From Cryptomeria japonica (lineage: Eukaryota; Streptophyta; Pinopsida; Cupressales; Cupressaceae): 64,000 nucleotides of DNA. Below, one piece after another: positions 47,641-60,470 of this stretch. The stretch spans positions 199,625,341 to 199,689,340 of the forward strand of contig NC_081408.1 of the NCBI RefSeq assembly GCF_030272615.1, written 5' to 3'. The position numbers were made by a program, and so were the translations under genes. Each line of letters starts with the position of its first letter. The stretch's first letter is position 1. Under the pieces are notes generated by a model, which saw nothing but the letters and a program-made list of their open reading frames with translations, made no database searches and was not told the origin of the DNA.

Positions 47641-48400
47641 TCTCATCAATTTGTGTAATCAAACATGTCTTCTCACCAGAATTTAAATAAAATATATTTC
47701 CTTTTGTCTCTGTATTGGTTTTAGTCTCCAAACCAGATCTAGTAATGATTTTGCAATTTCCATCCTTGAAGTGTAATTGAAATCCCTTATCCACCAATTG
47801 TTCTATGCTAAAAAGATTATGCCTTAAACTTTCAACATAATAAATATTGTTAGTATTGTTCTTATCATCCAATGATATAGTTCCTTTTCCTTTAATCATG
47901 CATGCTTTGTCATCTCCAAATCTAACCAAACCGCCATCAAATTATTGCAAAGATAGAAACTTCCCTTTATCTCCACTCATATGATGTGAACAACCACTGT
48001 CAATTACCAATTCATCCTTGTCTTCAATTTTAGTAGCAAGTATCTTCTCTTCAAGTACATTCTCTTCCAGTCCCATAACATCTTCCTTGATAGCTAGGAA
48101 CACCCATTCCTTCCCATTGCTAAAACCACTAGTAGAGTCTTCTATCGGTTCATCATCAAAATCAGTAATACCTTCCTCATGTTCTATGTAGCATGATTTG
48201 TCTTGGTTTTTCCTATACTTATACTTGTTCTTATATCCAAGGTTTGGCTTAAAAGATCTTCTAACTCTTTCTTCAAATCTTGAATTCCTTTCAGGATATC
48301 TAGATGCAAAATGACCAATCTTATTACATGCAAAACATTTAAAAGGTGTTTTTCCTTCATACTTACTTCCTACCGGTCCTGTAGGTACTCTTCTCGCAAA
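47630..48400 (-). pseudogene. Copia2 zinc knuckle and protease
   Basis: The knuckle near 48297-48338 reads CFACNKIGHFASRYP; the fourth ligand Cys is Tyr, so the knuckle is defective. Protease motif DELVIDSGCSHHMSGDKGKF is present with intact DSG. 47929-47630 continues VRFGDDKACMIKGKGTISLD and LRHNLFSIEQLVDKGFQLHF, the conserved stretch before GAG-pre-integrase. Confidence 0.88.
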
Positions 48401-48525
48401 TAGTGCTTCAAGTTGCTCAAATTCATCATCTTATCTCTTCATATCATCCAATTCCTTTGGATACAAAGCTTTCCAATCTTGTTTACTAATTGCTGACGCG
48501 GATGCATGAAAAGTAGGTTCAATCT

Positions 48526-49185
48526 TCACAGCTCCTGAAGGTCCAAATTCTTCAAGCTCAAAGCAGATAATTTCCCAACCAAGGTATCTCCATTGATAGA
48601 TGTATTAGTCATTGTTCTCAACTCATTAATAGCAGTAGCCTTCATCTTGTAAGTTGGTGGTAGGGCTCTCAAAACTTTAGAAACAATTTCATCTTCAGTC
48701 AAAGTTCCACCACAACATTGAATTCTCATAACAATCTCATTTACTCTTTCCATGAATGTAGTAATCCTTTCATCTTCTTCCATCTTCACATTTTCATATC
48801 TCACTTGGTAACCATCAAGTTTAGCAATCTTTATTGTAGGGTCACCTTCATTAAGAGTCTCCAACTTATCCCATATGGCCTTTCCAAACGATTTGTTAGT
48901 CAATCACATTATTTGTTGATCACAAAGTGCACACAAGAGGGATTCTCTTTCTCTACAATCATTCTCAAGCTCCTTATCCAGGTTTGTTGGAGGAGGATTT
49001 CCAGATGCTAGATTATGAGGTGTAACACAATTATGTGTGATCTCCCAAAGCTCCTTGCTAAGACATTTCAAATGAGTCTCCATCTGAATCTTCCATACTA
49101 TGTAATTTGTTCCATCAAGCCTAGGAATATACCTCCAAAAAATAGCTCTAGATGAACTAGATGAACTTAAAATGTTACTCACCAT
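48526..49185 (-). pseudogene. Copia2 gag
   Basis: Starts MVSNILSSSSSSRAIFWRYI at 49185, 45 bases from the primer-binding site. 49185-48526 is one frame with a single stop at 48904-48906: LDGTNYIVWKIQMETHLKCL, KAIWDKLETLNEGD, IKIAKLDGYQVRYENVKMEE and MKATAINELRTM. This is a UBN2-type copia gag. Frame is lost near 48525, just before the linker to the zinc knuckle. Confidence 0.9.
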
Positions 49186-49229
49186 AGGATCTTCCTCAAG
49201 AAATTAAGCTTTCTATAGAGAGGACCAAA

Positions 49230-49241
49230 GCTCTAATACCA
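49230..49241 (-). other. Copia2 primer-binding site
   Basis: Minus-strand TGGTATTAGAGC, one substitution from the initiator tRNA-Met type seen in copia1. Confidence 0.88.
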
Positions 49242-49243
49242 AT

Positions 49244-50460
49244 TGTTACTCAGTTCAAATAACAAGAAGACAATTGAGAAGCGAATCAGTTGTCATAGAT
49301 TACTGGAACCTTAAGCAATTAAAACTTTAATACTAGAACCCAAAACATTGATACCAGAATGCTTAAACCAAATATTGGAATAGCAGTTAAATCAATTAAG
49401 CATAAACAATAATCATAAAATAAATACCATCCACATGACACCAAGATTTATACGTGGAAAACCCGGTAAAGGGAAAAACCATGGTGGGAAGCCTACCCAC
49501 AGTTAGATAATGCTTCTGCAGTAAGTATGTGAATTACAATTGAGGGGCTTGCACTTTTAGGAAGGTCAACAACCTAGAGCGCACTGCTCATCACAAAAGG
49601 AGTCTCACTGACTACATAGAAATCTAGACTACAATCTAGAAGAAGTGTTTGAACTCCAAAGATAGCATCTCCTATGACTGAGGACAGTTCCGATTAAGCT
49701 CAATACTGAAGGACTAAATCTTCTTACATAAACCCAATTCGATCTCCAATTGATCAACCAAATCCTCTTCTTGAATGATATTACATTATTCACACATTAC
49801 ATCCCTTGATGATAACCATATATAATCTACAATGAGATCTTACATCATATATACAAACCATCGACCATAAACAATCAGGTCAACTACCAGACAATAAAAT
49901 AATTACATAATTACAAAACACGTCGGCCTTAGACCAAAAAAATAATATCTAACACATAAGACATCCTGAAAACACATCGATAGGTCCAATCCACATGTCA
50001 CATTAAGCCGGTCCATAACCTAGATCAACTAAGACCTAATATAGGTCCACAGATGAAAGAAGTGATCTCCATATGCCAAGTCTTGAACATGATCATTAAC
50101 CACATCCTAAAACTCCACTAGAGGCTGCACCACTTATACATATCATCAAATATCTTCATCAAAAGATTTGTCAGTGAAACCCTCACCAGAACCACAAGCC
50201 AAGCTTCCAAGCAAATAGGATAGCATCCGATCACCAGACCAAAATCAACCGACTGAATATGAACATGAGTATCATGAATAAGACAATTCCATAACCAAAC
50301 CATATTAGAGCCTATCGGATCACACCGGATCCAAACAAACCAGAAAATACTCAACCTACAGGGACTAGAAGGGTGTCGGTAAAGCATCCAAACAGCTATT
50401 GTTGACATCAATGAAAAAGCATCAATGCAACACATAATAAATTCCACCAAATGGCCAACA
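49244..50460 (-). repeat. Copia2 5' LTR
   Basis: 1217 bp, with intact TG...CA ends. On the minus strand it begins TGTTGGCCATTTGGTGG. The complement of the R-region string (ACGTGGAAAACCCGGTAAAG) is near 49453. Closely matches 43386-44543. Confidence 0.95.
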
Positions 50461-51201
50461 ATTGTTCATGTTTTCCCCCCTAAATATGTAGAAGTCCCTC
50501 AATTGGAGATTTATAATGGAAAAGGTGATCCTATGACTCATGTGAAAACATTTTAAACTTTGTGTAATGATTTTGCCTATGATCAAAGACTTTTGGCTAA
50601 ATTGTTTACTAGAACATTTAGAGATAAATCTTTGCAATGGTATTGTTCTTTATGTCCTTATTTTGTTACATCATTTCAACAATTGGCTAATTCTTTCATT
50701 CAACAATTTTACAATAATATTGGCCCTAAGATTACTTTGACTGATTTAATGCATTGTAAGCAAGGTGTTAAAGAAAAAGAGATTGATTTTATTGGTAAGA
50801 TATAAGCATTTTTAATCTCAAATATTTTATCCTATGCCTAATCAAGATGTTTAAAGAATTTTCATTGACAACAAAAAGACATTAGGGATAAGCTTCTATT
50901 TTTTTAATTTACTTGCTTTATGTAGTTGTGCGTACTTCATAACTATCAACTTCAAGTGAGTCAATTTGGATCTTCTCCTCTAATGGCTCCGATTGATAAG
51001 AATGAAAATTCTCGATAACCTTTTGTGACATTTAAGCACAACAATGGATTCATCAAGTTCAATGGCAACAATAATACCTAGATAATAGTCACAACAATAG
51101 GTCTACCTCCTTTATCCAAGTATTTTAGAAAAGAATTTACTCCTCTTTCTAAATCTTTGGATAGCATTATGACAGAATTGATACAAAAAATGCATTGAAA
51201 C
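50461..51201 (+). pseudogene. Gypsy1 gag, central part (Retrotrans_gag)
   Basis: Resumes at FPPKYVEVPQLEIYNGKGDP, then LCNDFAYDQRLLAKLFTRTF, RDKSLQWYCSLCPYFVTSFQ and LANSFIQQFYNNIG, which is the Ty3/gypsy Retrotrans_gag pattern. After about 50805 it continues through frame changes to FTPLSKSLDSIMTELIQKMH at 51195, where a gypsy LTR is inserted. Confidence 0.88.
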
Positions 51202-52643
51202 TGTAGACACCTAAAAGTTGCACAATGAATTAAGTGAATTTTATTCATTTAATTATTCTTAATTCTTCCAATTAATTAAATTAAGATTTAATTAATATAC
51301 CCTTCTTCTATCTAAACCATTTAATTAAATCCCCGTTCTAGCACATTTATTTCAATTCACATTTAATTAAATACCCCTCCTAACCCATTTAATCAAATTT
51401 ACATTTAATTAAAATCCCCCTTCTAGCCCATTTAATTAAATTTACATTTAATTAAATCCTCCCCACTTGCAAAATCCTACAAATGCAAGTTGCAACCACA
51501 ATTGAAATAAATTAATTTTATTTTAATTAAATCCTCTTATTCCTCATCCACTTGCAAAATCCTACATCTCCCACTTGCCTCCTAAACCCCCTTCTAGACT
51601 CTTCTAATCCCTTCTAAATTAGCCTAACCCATATCCTAAATATTGTCACATCCCTAAGCAAGGGGAAGTCACTTCTCAAACCCTCAATGTCTTTGAAAAC
51701 CATTAAAGGCTTCAACAACTTAACTTTGAAAGTCTTCCAAACCATTAATGGTTAACTCAACCCTCTAGCATGATTAGAGACTTTCTCTAAACTCAACCCA
51801 CATCTAACCCAGGGGTCTCATCAAGAATTCATTGCTTTGACCATGGTTATCCCTTTAACCCTTGCACAAGAGTTTATCCTTTGGGTAAAAGCTTTATCCA
51901 ATGGATAATCTTAACCTAACCTTAACCCTTACCCCCTAGGGTAACCATTAGGTCTTCTCAAGCATTTAATGCTTCCTACCTCTCCTCTCAACTGGTCTTA
52001 TGTTGACAATTGTCACCATTTCATTGGTGAAAATTGTAAACATGGATTGCCAACTTTCAAACTTGACCCTTGATTAACTCTTTCAATCTTGGCCATCCAT
52101 TGCCCTATTTTCACTATAAATAGAGCTCTCCTTCCTCCACTTTAAGGATCCATGCAGGCTTTAGTCTCTCATTTATGCTGAATTTTATCAACACATTAGC
52201 CTCTTTTGTATTAGGAAATAGTCTAAATAAGCATTTTTAGAGTATTTTCTTTATCATTATCTTAGAACATCAACTAGTATATCATGTTAGGATAGTGTTT
52301 CTACTAATCTTGTCATCTTATAATCTAGTTTGTTGCATTTGTAGAATCATGCATAGCTTAGGATGCATTTCCATAACTAAATCAATCTAAAGCATCCCTC
52401 GTTCTTGCATTAGCCATCCCTAAGTCACTATGCTCAGTGATCTAAGAGCAAAGGCATTGGCTTGAGGGACCTTGTGAGATAGAGAACCATGGAACCAGCC
52501 TTGGGAAGTTGAGTCATTCTTCATAACTCCATAATTTGCACCAAGAAGTCCTGTGGGTGTGTGATCAAACCTCTTTGAGACCACTTTTTCACATTTTGAG
52601 TTTCATAGACCCGCTTTTCCCACACACAAAAACTTCCTCCCAT
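51202..52643 (+). repeat. Solo gypsy LTR inserted in gypsy1
   Basis: Begins TGTAGACACCTAAAAG; body rich in ATTTAATTAAAT; TATA box CTATAAATA at 52114-52122. The right end is near 52643-52645 (CCTCCCATCA). Flanks GAAAC (51197-51201) and CAAAC (52644-52648) may be a diverged target duplication. Gypsy1 coding resumes immediately after. No PBS or internal region follows it. Confidence 0.8.
52114..52122 (+). promoter_or_regulatory. Putative TATA box of solo gypsy LTR
   Basis: CTATAAATA followed by GAGCTCTCC. Confidence 0.55.
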
Positions 52644-54457
52644 CAAACCAATTGACACAACTAAACCTTTGCCACCTCATTATGATGATAAAGCATTTTT
52701 TCCAATATCATCAATTATTCCCTAAAAATTAAGATCCAAGACCTTATTGATAACAATACCATATCTATAGCTAGTGTGAATGACAAAGGAAACAAATATG
52801 TAGCTCCTCTGAATCAAAATCCCTAAATAATTACCAATCCTTTGCCTTCTCATTCTACAAATGTGATTGAGTTCGAGCATCTTGCCTTTTCTCCTAATGA
52901 TCTTGGTCTTGACTCTAATAATGTGGTGAATCTTATTGATAAACCTACACCTCTTAAGGACCTATGTATTATCTTTGATCCTAGTGAGACTATTAAAGCA
53001 CCTGATGGACCATTATACATTACTGTGAGGATTAAAGACATGCTCTCACGAGGTGTTCTCATTGATCCTGCGTGCATGGTAGATGTGATAACTGAAGAAT
53101 ATATGTATTAATTACAATTGCATCAAGTGACATATGATAAATATTATGTGATAATTAATTTTATCTTGTCCCACTATTGGCTCTATTACCTTTCCTGTTG
53201 AGGTTGGTACTATATCTTTAGATTTTAATTTTACTATTATTTCTATATCATAACGATTTTGTGTGAAGTTGGGATAGCCTTGGCTCTCTTCCATGAAAGA
53301 AATCCCTTCTACAATTCATAGTTACTTAAAATTCCCTCTTGATGACAAAATCATAACAATTAATTAACGCATGTACCAACCCATGATGAGGCAAGGAGAT
53401 GTTAATCTTGATTACTTTTGGTGTAAACAATTTACACCTCTTAAGCCTCAAAGTGATGCTCTTTTTCAATCTTATCAAAGATGGAATAATGAGATGATCC
53501 TATCCTTGATAAAGCCTAGAGACCCTAATCTCATTCTTCTTCTTCATGATAGACCTATTCCTCCTCCTCATGATGGACTCAGTACTCTTCCTACATCTTC
53601 TACTCCTCCCTTATATGTTGTGATTTCCCCTCCTACATTATATAAAGGAAAACACTCAACATCTCATATATTTCAACCTAAAAGCCTTCTCCTTTGAATC
53701 TTTCTTTAAAAGAAGAGAAGAATTCTATGCCTATTGATCCCAAACCCTCACAACCTTCAGCCAAAACTAAAAGAAACTATTGTGCAAGATAACACCAACG
53801 AAGATGCCATTCTATAGTTCATGAACTTGCTTCTCAACCTAATTGCTCCCTGAAGACTTCAAATGTTGACATGATCCCATTTTTCTAGCCTTTTCCTAAC
53901 CCTAGGGATGAAGTTCAACCTAAACCTCCAAGAGATAAAATACTTAAGAAAAATGATGATTCATGTTCTATTCCAATTAAAGATCCTATTTTTATAAATC
54001 TTAGTGAAGAGATGGATGAAAATGATGTTCATGCTAACAATATTGATTCAACTAATGAATATGAATATATTGATGTTGACAATGATTTATCTAAATAGTT
54101 TTCACAAGCATTAGTCCTAGCTCCTAGTAATAGACAAAGTGATCCATTATTAGAGCATGGTCCTTGTTTGGAACTTGAGATAGCTCCATCTACTATGCTC
54201 AAAGTTTCTCCTCTTGCACATTGTCCATCTTCCTAAAATAATATTCAGCGAGATGGGGAGGCAGATGATTTGCTTGATTAGCTTCATTCATATCCTAGAT
54301 CTTCCCTCTCTCTCTTTCTCTCTCTTCTGCAACCTTCTTCTATTTGTTATCCCTAGTGTTTTCTACTTGAGGAAGATGCAAAGCATTGAGATCTCTTTTG
54401 GTCTCTCCCATGTTGACTCAAAAGACACATGTGCCCTTATTCCATAGTGGTTCTACT
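52644..54457 (+). pseudogene. Gypsy1 gag C-terminus and protease-like region
   Basis: DTTKPLPPHYDDKAF, then (frame change) IQDLIDNNTISIASVNDKGN as read, then 52842-53111: NVIEFEHLAFSPNDLGLDSN, and PLYITVRIKDMLSRGVLIDP leading into ACMVDVITEE. The last resembles the gypsy protease start, but the expected D-T/S-G is D-P-A. Later text (53371-53697 and to 54457) is a Pro-rich, gypsy-linker-like stretch with many stops. RT and integrase are absent because gypsy2 starts at 54458; they may lie beyond the window. Confidence 0.65.
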
Positions 54458-55636
54458 TGTATACACCTAAAAATGGTATGAATATAATTAATTAAATAAG
54501 CAATTTTTTAATTAATCCCCCTTCCTCATTTAATTGAATTCATTAGCAATTTGATGAAATTCCCCAATTCATCTACTTATTAATAAATCTAAGGATTTAT
54601 TTAATAGTTTCATTTCAATAGTCCCCTTTGATTAATTAATCTAAATTAATTAATCCACCCATTTAATTCATTTCTTCTAATCCCCTAATTAATTAAAACA
54701 AATCAATTTTTGAGTTGTTGAAATTTAATTAGCCTTTTCCTATTATTTGAAATTTGGAATTCAAATTATCCACATGCCTCCTAAATTTTAACCACCTAAC
54801 CTAACCATCCCCTAACCTAACCCTTTCCACCTAATCCTGGGTTTATTTAACCCTATCCTATCTTGCACATCCTAACCTCCTATGGGTTGGATATTCTCCT
54901 TTTGAGACACATGGCACTTATGCCACATGTCTCCTCTCTTGGAAACTTTCTCTCTTATGAGAAAGGATCCTTGACATTTGTCACCACAGAGATGACAAGT
55001 GTCCCTCCCTCCAACCTCTTCTCCAACCTCCTCCAATTTGACCCTTGATATCTTCAGACTCAATCTTGACCGTTTATTCTTGCCACCTCACTCCCGGCCT
55101 TGGAAATCCTATAAATATCCCTCAGTTTGGAGCACAAAGGATCCCATCTCATTTTCATCTTATGCATTATTATTATAGGCACATCTAATCTCATATCATT
55201 TTTAGGCATTTTTTTTATAGGAAAATATCATCTCATTTTCATCTCAAACATTGTTATTATAGGCATACCATTTTAGATCTAGCTTAATTTGATCATACTA
55301 TAGCATAATTCATCTAATCTAGCTTAATTATATCTCTCATTTAGCCTAATCATGCATCGCATTTAGCTTAATTAGCTTCTTGGATCAATGTAGCATAATC
55401 ATATACTCATCTAGCTTGCATATCATATCCTTCTAAATCCTGCATCTAGATGTAGTCAAGTCACGGGGATTGCTCATCCAGCTCTGAGACAAAATTCATA
55501 CTCACATCTCTTAGGAGGCAATAGGACTCTTTGTCATGGTTTATTTTTTGGTTTGATTTTAATTTGATAACCATGTTTGTAATGATCTATTGAGTGTTTT
55601 TGTTGCAGCTGCAGGTACCCTACTTCACAGATGACA
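54458..55636 (+). repeat. Gypsy2 5' LTR
   Basis: 1179 bp, from TGTATACACCTAAAAATGG to CAGATGACA, followed after three bases by a primer-binding site. Same LTR family as 37296 and 51202. TATA box at 55109-55117. Confidence 0.85.
55109..55117 (+). promoter_or_regulatory. Putative TATA box of gypsy2 LTR
   Basis: CTATAAATA preceded by CCTTGGAAATC, as in the 37296 LTR. Confidence 0.6.
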
Positions 55637-55639
55637 TTT

Positions 55640-55657
55640 TGGCGCCCACCATGGGGC
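55640..55657 (+). other. Gypsy2 primer-binding site
   Basis: TGGCGCCCACCATGGGGC, one base different from the site at 38231. Confidence 0.85.
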
Positions 55658-57807
55658 CATAAATCTAATTTCTTGGCCTCTCATTATCAAATCTTCAATC
55701 TCACGAGTTTCTAGCCAAGCATGTTTCAAAATCTTGTACGAGTACCTTTATAGTACAGTATGATTTTCTTTGTGCACTCATACGGGTATGTGAGAATACT
55801 CATACGATCAGGTGATAATACTCATACAAATTTTTGCTTTTGTGTTTTCAAAAGAGTTTGCATTTTAGAGTTTTTGTGCTTGAAATTTGATATCACTAAT
55901 GCTGACCCTTGCTTGATTTTGAGTTTTCTAGCAACCTAACTATTTTTTTGTAGGACAAATGTCAAAGATTACGCTTGCCAAAGATTCAATTTCTCAAAAC
56001 AACATGATTACTAATGTATTTTTTTTGCAGGTTGCCTAAGGAAAATCAATAAGAATTTGTGTATTCTTAAGTTTTCTAGGCACACTTATTTTGCTAATGG
56101 TTAATGAACATCTTGTTTTCGATGTCTAAGAAGTTGTCTAAAAGGTAGGAGAGTATGCTCTTGTCTGTTTGGACAATAAGAAATCCTAACCCTTGAAGCA
56201 CTTATATGTTTGAGATTTGAATACCTTTAGCCGACCTGTCACAGTGGGAAAAAGTAATCACCCTATGACAATGACCCAAGTGAGTATAGCTAGACCTAAG
56301 ATTTCCTTCTCACTCTAAAATTAGGCCTCTAAAGATTAAAGTCTCATAAGATGGGATTATATAAGTCTTCTCTTTTGAGATCTCTCATATTGAACATTTA
56401 GTAGGGCCTCGCGGTCTCAATAATGCTTGCATGACTACTTCTTGTTTTGGTACCTTATTGGGCTATAGGCCTCAATTACGCTTGCATGAAGTTACAAGGG
56501 GAATTCCAAACAAAAACCTTACTACGAACCCTAATATAGAAGCTAACCAATTCACCTTTGAAAGGGGGATAATATTTGTGTAAGAGAGATAGTAACTCTC
56601 CCAAGACACTTGCCATATCATGCCCCCATTAGCGTTTAGAGTTAGATAATACGGTGTTGAGAATCCATTGCATGAGACTCAATGACCATATTTTGATTAG
56701 CTATTCGGTGTGTACCTAAGTTTGCAAGCAAATTTTTTCTCTCTCGGCCAACTTCCTTAGGATTTAGCATGTTGTGCTTTAGGTCACTTATCATATCACA
56801 TGTTTGTTGTGTTCTCATCACTAAAACAGAAACTCAGACATCTAAAACTGGAAAAAAAAACCAAAGCATCAAACATCATTAATAAAAAATTTGTCAGTCA
56901 AAATTTTATTTCTGCTCTATCCTCAGTGGTATGAGCTTTCTAGTTTGTCGTAAGAGAAATCTAGTTTATCGTCCTACTCTATGTAAATTGTCATACAAGT
57001 CAGATTAGCAGAAGATTGTGTGTTATCAGTTGTTGTCTAGTTCTATAGGAATTATCGTATGAGATTATGCCTTTGTCATATGGTTCTATAAGAAGTGTTG
57101 TATGTGAATCCTAGTTTATCATATGGGTCTATATGAATTGTCATATGGGATTGTGTAAATTGTCATACAAATTTCTGTCTCTGTCAGTTCAGAGTTGTCT
57201 TCTTTCATGTCTTTTCTAGATATGCCATATTTTCTTGGTCAATTTATAGTGAGCATATAGACCTGATATTTGTCATTTTGTGCTTAGATTGTCTTCTTGG
57301 TTCGCTCGGTCAAGTTCTCTTCTGTCAAATCAGATTCTAGAACTAGACACCCCAAGATTTTGACGTATTCACCTTAAATAAGTTCAAGATCTAACATCTC
57401 AAAGTGATTCATCACCTTCTTTGATAAACTGATCACTCAAAACATAGTTTCTCATCAGGATCTATCATCCTCTATCACGAAATTACAACTTTTGGTCAGG
57501 ATAAACTTGTCCCATATCATAGGATATATCGTTCCTATTGGACTTGGTCTTATCAAAATTATCATCATTGCACTCCAAACCGAAGATCAAAAAACTTGTG
57601 AACTTTCAAATACTTGAATTATATTTTCATTTCATATCACTCTATCATATCTATGTTGACACTTGGTCACTTATCGAAAAACCTCTTAGAAAATTAAATC
57701 CTTGCACAATATTCAACACACGTGTATGCTCATTTTAACTAGAGTGCAAAGATGAAAGATCAGAGAAACGAAAAACTAAAACATTTGAAATAACTGAAGA
57801 TTATAGG
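55658..57807 (+). mobile_element. Gypsy2 leader region
   Basis: About 2.1 kb between the primer-binding site and gag without supported coding sequence. It contains CATACGGGTATG-type inverted motifs near 55778-55830 and a degenerate 35-45-bp repeat at about 56940-57175, built on TTGTCATATGG and TCTATATGAATT phrases. Confidence 0.6.
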
Positions 57808-58703
57808 AACATGGAACAAAAAAATGAAATACAAGAAGAAGAGGTAATAGATCAACATATCAGAGAAATCAAACTAGATCCTAAATTTGATAAATTTATG
57901 GATAAAACATTGGAGGGAGAAAAGAAAAAGTACTTCCTTATGTTAGCAAAATTTGGTGCCATACTCCCCCAAGATTTTGATGTGAGTAGTTTAGGACAAA
58001 ATATAAATGACCCTTTCCATGATAATGAATAACATGAGGAGATTTTTAGTCACAACAAGGATGATGTGTCAATTCATGATAGCACAAGAACGAATGAGGA
58101 AACTTATGCTCCTAAAAGGGATGATGTAAAAATTCTCAACAAAGCTAAATCTAATGAGGACACAAGAAAGATTTGAGATGATACAAGAAGAGATCAAGAT
58201 CATACTAGAATGCAAACTCATGGTTATACAAGAATAAATCATGTTGCTAATCTTATCACAACTCTTACACAACAAATACAAATGCCGCAAACATAGATTC
58301 AAGATATGCAGAGAGGAACTGTTAGAAGATACTCGCTTCAAGAAATTTGTCCTTACCCACTCGATAGAAATCTAAACATGATACCATTTCCTATAGGTTG
58401 CGAAAATCCTAGATATGATAAATATAATGGAAACACTGATCCCCAGGATTATATACGAGAATTTTTCATAATGAGTATGGAGTTTGCACATGAGGATACA
58501 TACCTTATGAGATTATTTCCAAAGAGCTTAAGTGAACTAGCTATGGAATGGTTCTCCAAACTTCCACCTGGAATTAGATCATTCACAGAATTGGTTGATA
58601 AATTTGTTTCACAATATTCTTAGAACATTCAACATGAGGTCACAATGCTAGACCTATGTAGTACTAAACAAAAGAGTGGAGAACCTTTCATGACATTTCT
58701 ACA
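57808..58703 (+). pseudogene. Gypsy2 gag, cut by copia3
   Basis: 57811-58032 (EEEVIDQHIREIKLDPKFDK, KKKYFLMLAKFGAILPQDFD), then stops, then 58306-58623: EICPYPLDRNLNMIPFPIGC, YDKYNGNTDPQDYIREFFIM, AMEWFSKLPPGIRSFTELVD. This is the Retrotrans_gag core. The frame continues through one stop to GEPFMTFL at 58700, where copia3's TG begins. It is distinct from gypsy1 gag in sequence. Confidence 0.88.
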
Positions 58704-60394
58704 TGTTGGCATTTTGTTGTCATTGATGTCAATCAGTATTGCAGGTAGGCTATCAGTAGAGGTATGTCATCTGGTATGAAGGAGTGTGTACCGATATAGG
58801 GGAAGACAAGTAGTTATTAAGACTAACACTGACATCATCGGTATGAGGTGAGATGTGTGTGTGTGTGTTGGCATGTTGAGTGATAACTGAAAGAGTTTAA
58901 ACCAATCTGGGTTTTGCTTGCCTGTTTATGATGAAGAGGCAGAATATTAAAGTAATCACAAATCACCAGAAGTGAAAATGTGCTACCAGTGTAGTGTGAA
59001 CTACCGGTTAGCAGAAGGAGTAGGTCTCACCGGTAAAAGTGTGTATCGGTATGAGTTTTCTGAATGTTCAAGTATGAACCAACTGTGTGTCGGTGAGCTA
59101 AGTGATTGACCATTGTGATGTCATGTGGTGCTAAGGTTGCAAACATGCTAAGGTTGATGAAGCCTCCATCGCCATGGTTGTTGAAACAGCTAGCCGACAT
59201 TAATGAAATAGACATAAATCATAGGATTGCAACTGACCGATGTGGCTCAAGGAAGAAATAATAACAAAAGAAGATCATGGAGTAGTTGGTGCTTAGATCA
59301 AAGCAAATAAATCAGATTGCAAGAAGATCTCAAGAAGGAAATAGCTGAGCTTTTTAAGAGCCGACAGATTTCAAGGTAGAAAATTATGTACAAGATTGAT
59401 ATATTTAGCAAGCATGAATTGGATTATGGAAAACATGTACAAATGCATTCCTAGAGTACAGGTGATTGATCTAAGATAGACTGGATTGGATCTCATGTAG
59501 ATTGTGTCGGGAAAAGGAAACCCTAACCGCTCCAAGTTTGAATTATTTTTTGGCGGGAAAGCTCAAGTTTAAATATGATGACTTGGGACTGTTCAAGGTG
59601 CTACTATAGAGTGAAGACATGTAAAAATTTGTTGTCTGAAAGCCGAAGAGAAAAACACTTCAAGTGTTTATGAGTGAAGATTGAATGATAAGGAGAAGCA
59701 GTATAAACCGGTGTAGGGAACAACTGGTAGATTGTGCATTGATCACAGAGGTGAAAAAATGACAGAGGTTGTGCCTAATTAAAAGTGATCAAGTGTGAGT
59801 TGAAGGTTAAAAGACATTGTGAGAGGGGAGTTAGAAAAGTTATCAGCAAAGTCAAGTTGCAGAGTAGGTGGAGAGAATACAGACCGGTAAGGGAGAAACT
59901 GATAGAGGAGAATATTGTAAGGTTGCAAAACTTCATTTGCAACAGTGGTTTCATTTGTATATCTGAGATTCATTTTGTTGTCACTAAGTTGTAGCTTAGT
60001 GTAGGGATTGTAGCTTGTTTAGTTTGTAGCCTATAAATTGTGTAGGGGTTGGTTCTCCTTTGAGTTGGTTCTCATAAATCAGGGGTTGGTGCCCTAAATA
60101 TTGTAATCAGAGTTTCATTGTGAGGCTAGATTGGAGCAGAAGATCTCCAACAACTATTCTCACTGAGGTTTTTCCCACATTGTATTTTCCTCGTATATAT
60201 CTGGTGTTGTGTGATGTATTCTTGTTCATATGTGATGTTAATGTTTTAGATAGCTCTATCACACACTCCACTTGCATTGTTTAAGTTACTGGTTAGCATT
60301 TAGCTTGTCCTTTACTTTACTAGTATCTCTCTGTTAAAGAAAAAGAGTTTAAATCACCGATTCACCCCCTCTCAGTGATCCATTATGTCCAATA
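58704..60394 (+). repeat. Copia3 5' LTR
   Basis: 1691 bp, beginning TGTTGGCATTTTGTTGTCAT and ending near TCCAATA. The U5 motif GATTCACCCCCTCTCAGTG is at about 60358-60376. A (TG)n patch lies at about 58854-58868. Small ORFs inside (59027-59215, 59779-59994) are not genes. Confidence 0.93.
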
Positions 60395-60396
60395 AT

Positions 60397-60409
60397 TGAT
60401 ATCAGAGCC
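60397..60409 (+). other. Copia3 primer-binding site
   Basis: TTGATATCAGAGC, one substitution from the TGGTATCAGAGC consensus. Confidence 0.88.
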
Positions 60410-60470
60410 TAGGTACCCTATTTTGTCAAAAGAATTCTCTAGCTTGGGTAGATCCTATCAAGTGTTCACA

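Larger units (their letters stand above)
41683..50460 (-). mobile_element. Copia2: Ty1/copia retrotransposon inserted in gypsy1 gag
   Basis: 5' LTR 49244-50460, primer-binding site 49230-49241 (TGGTATTAGAGC), coding region 49185-45007, polypurine tract 44545-44555 (AAAGGGGGAGA), and 3' LTR 41683-44543 interrupted by LINE3. Flanking pentamers GTGGT (41678-41682) and ATTGT (50461-50465) are probably a diverged target duplication, because removing one restores the gypsy1 frame. The coding region needs only three frame changes and a few stops, so this element is younger than copia1. A second polypurine-like motif is at about 44790-44800. Confidence 0.95.

Noticed and set aside
50566-58623. A possible host gene made of the plus-strand open pieces
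   Set aside because: The pieces match Ty3/gypsy gag patterns, lie downstream of gypsy LTRs and primer-binding sites, and belong to two different elements.
60001-60130. Possible tRNA or small RNA gene in the GTAGCTTAGTG.. region
   Set aside because: No cloverleaf or A/B box pair can be drawn; the region is inside the copia3 LTR.
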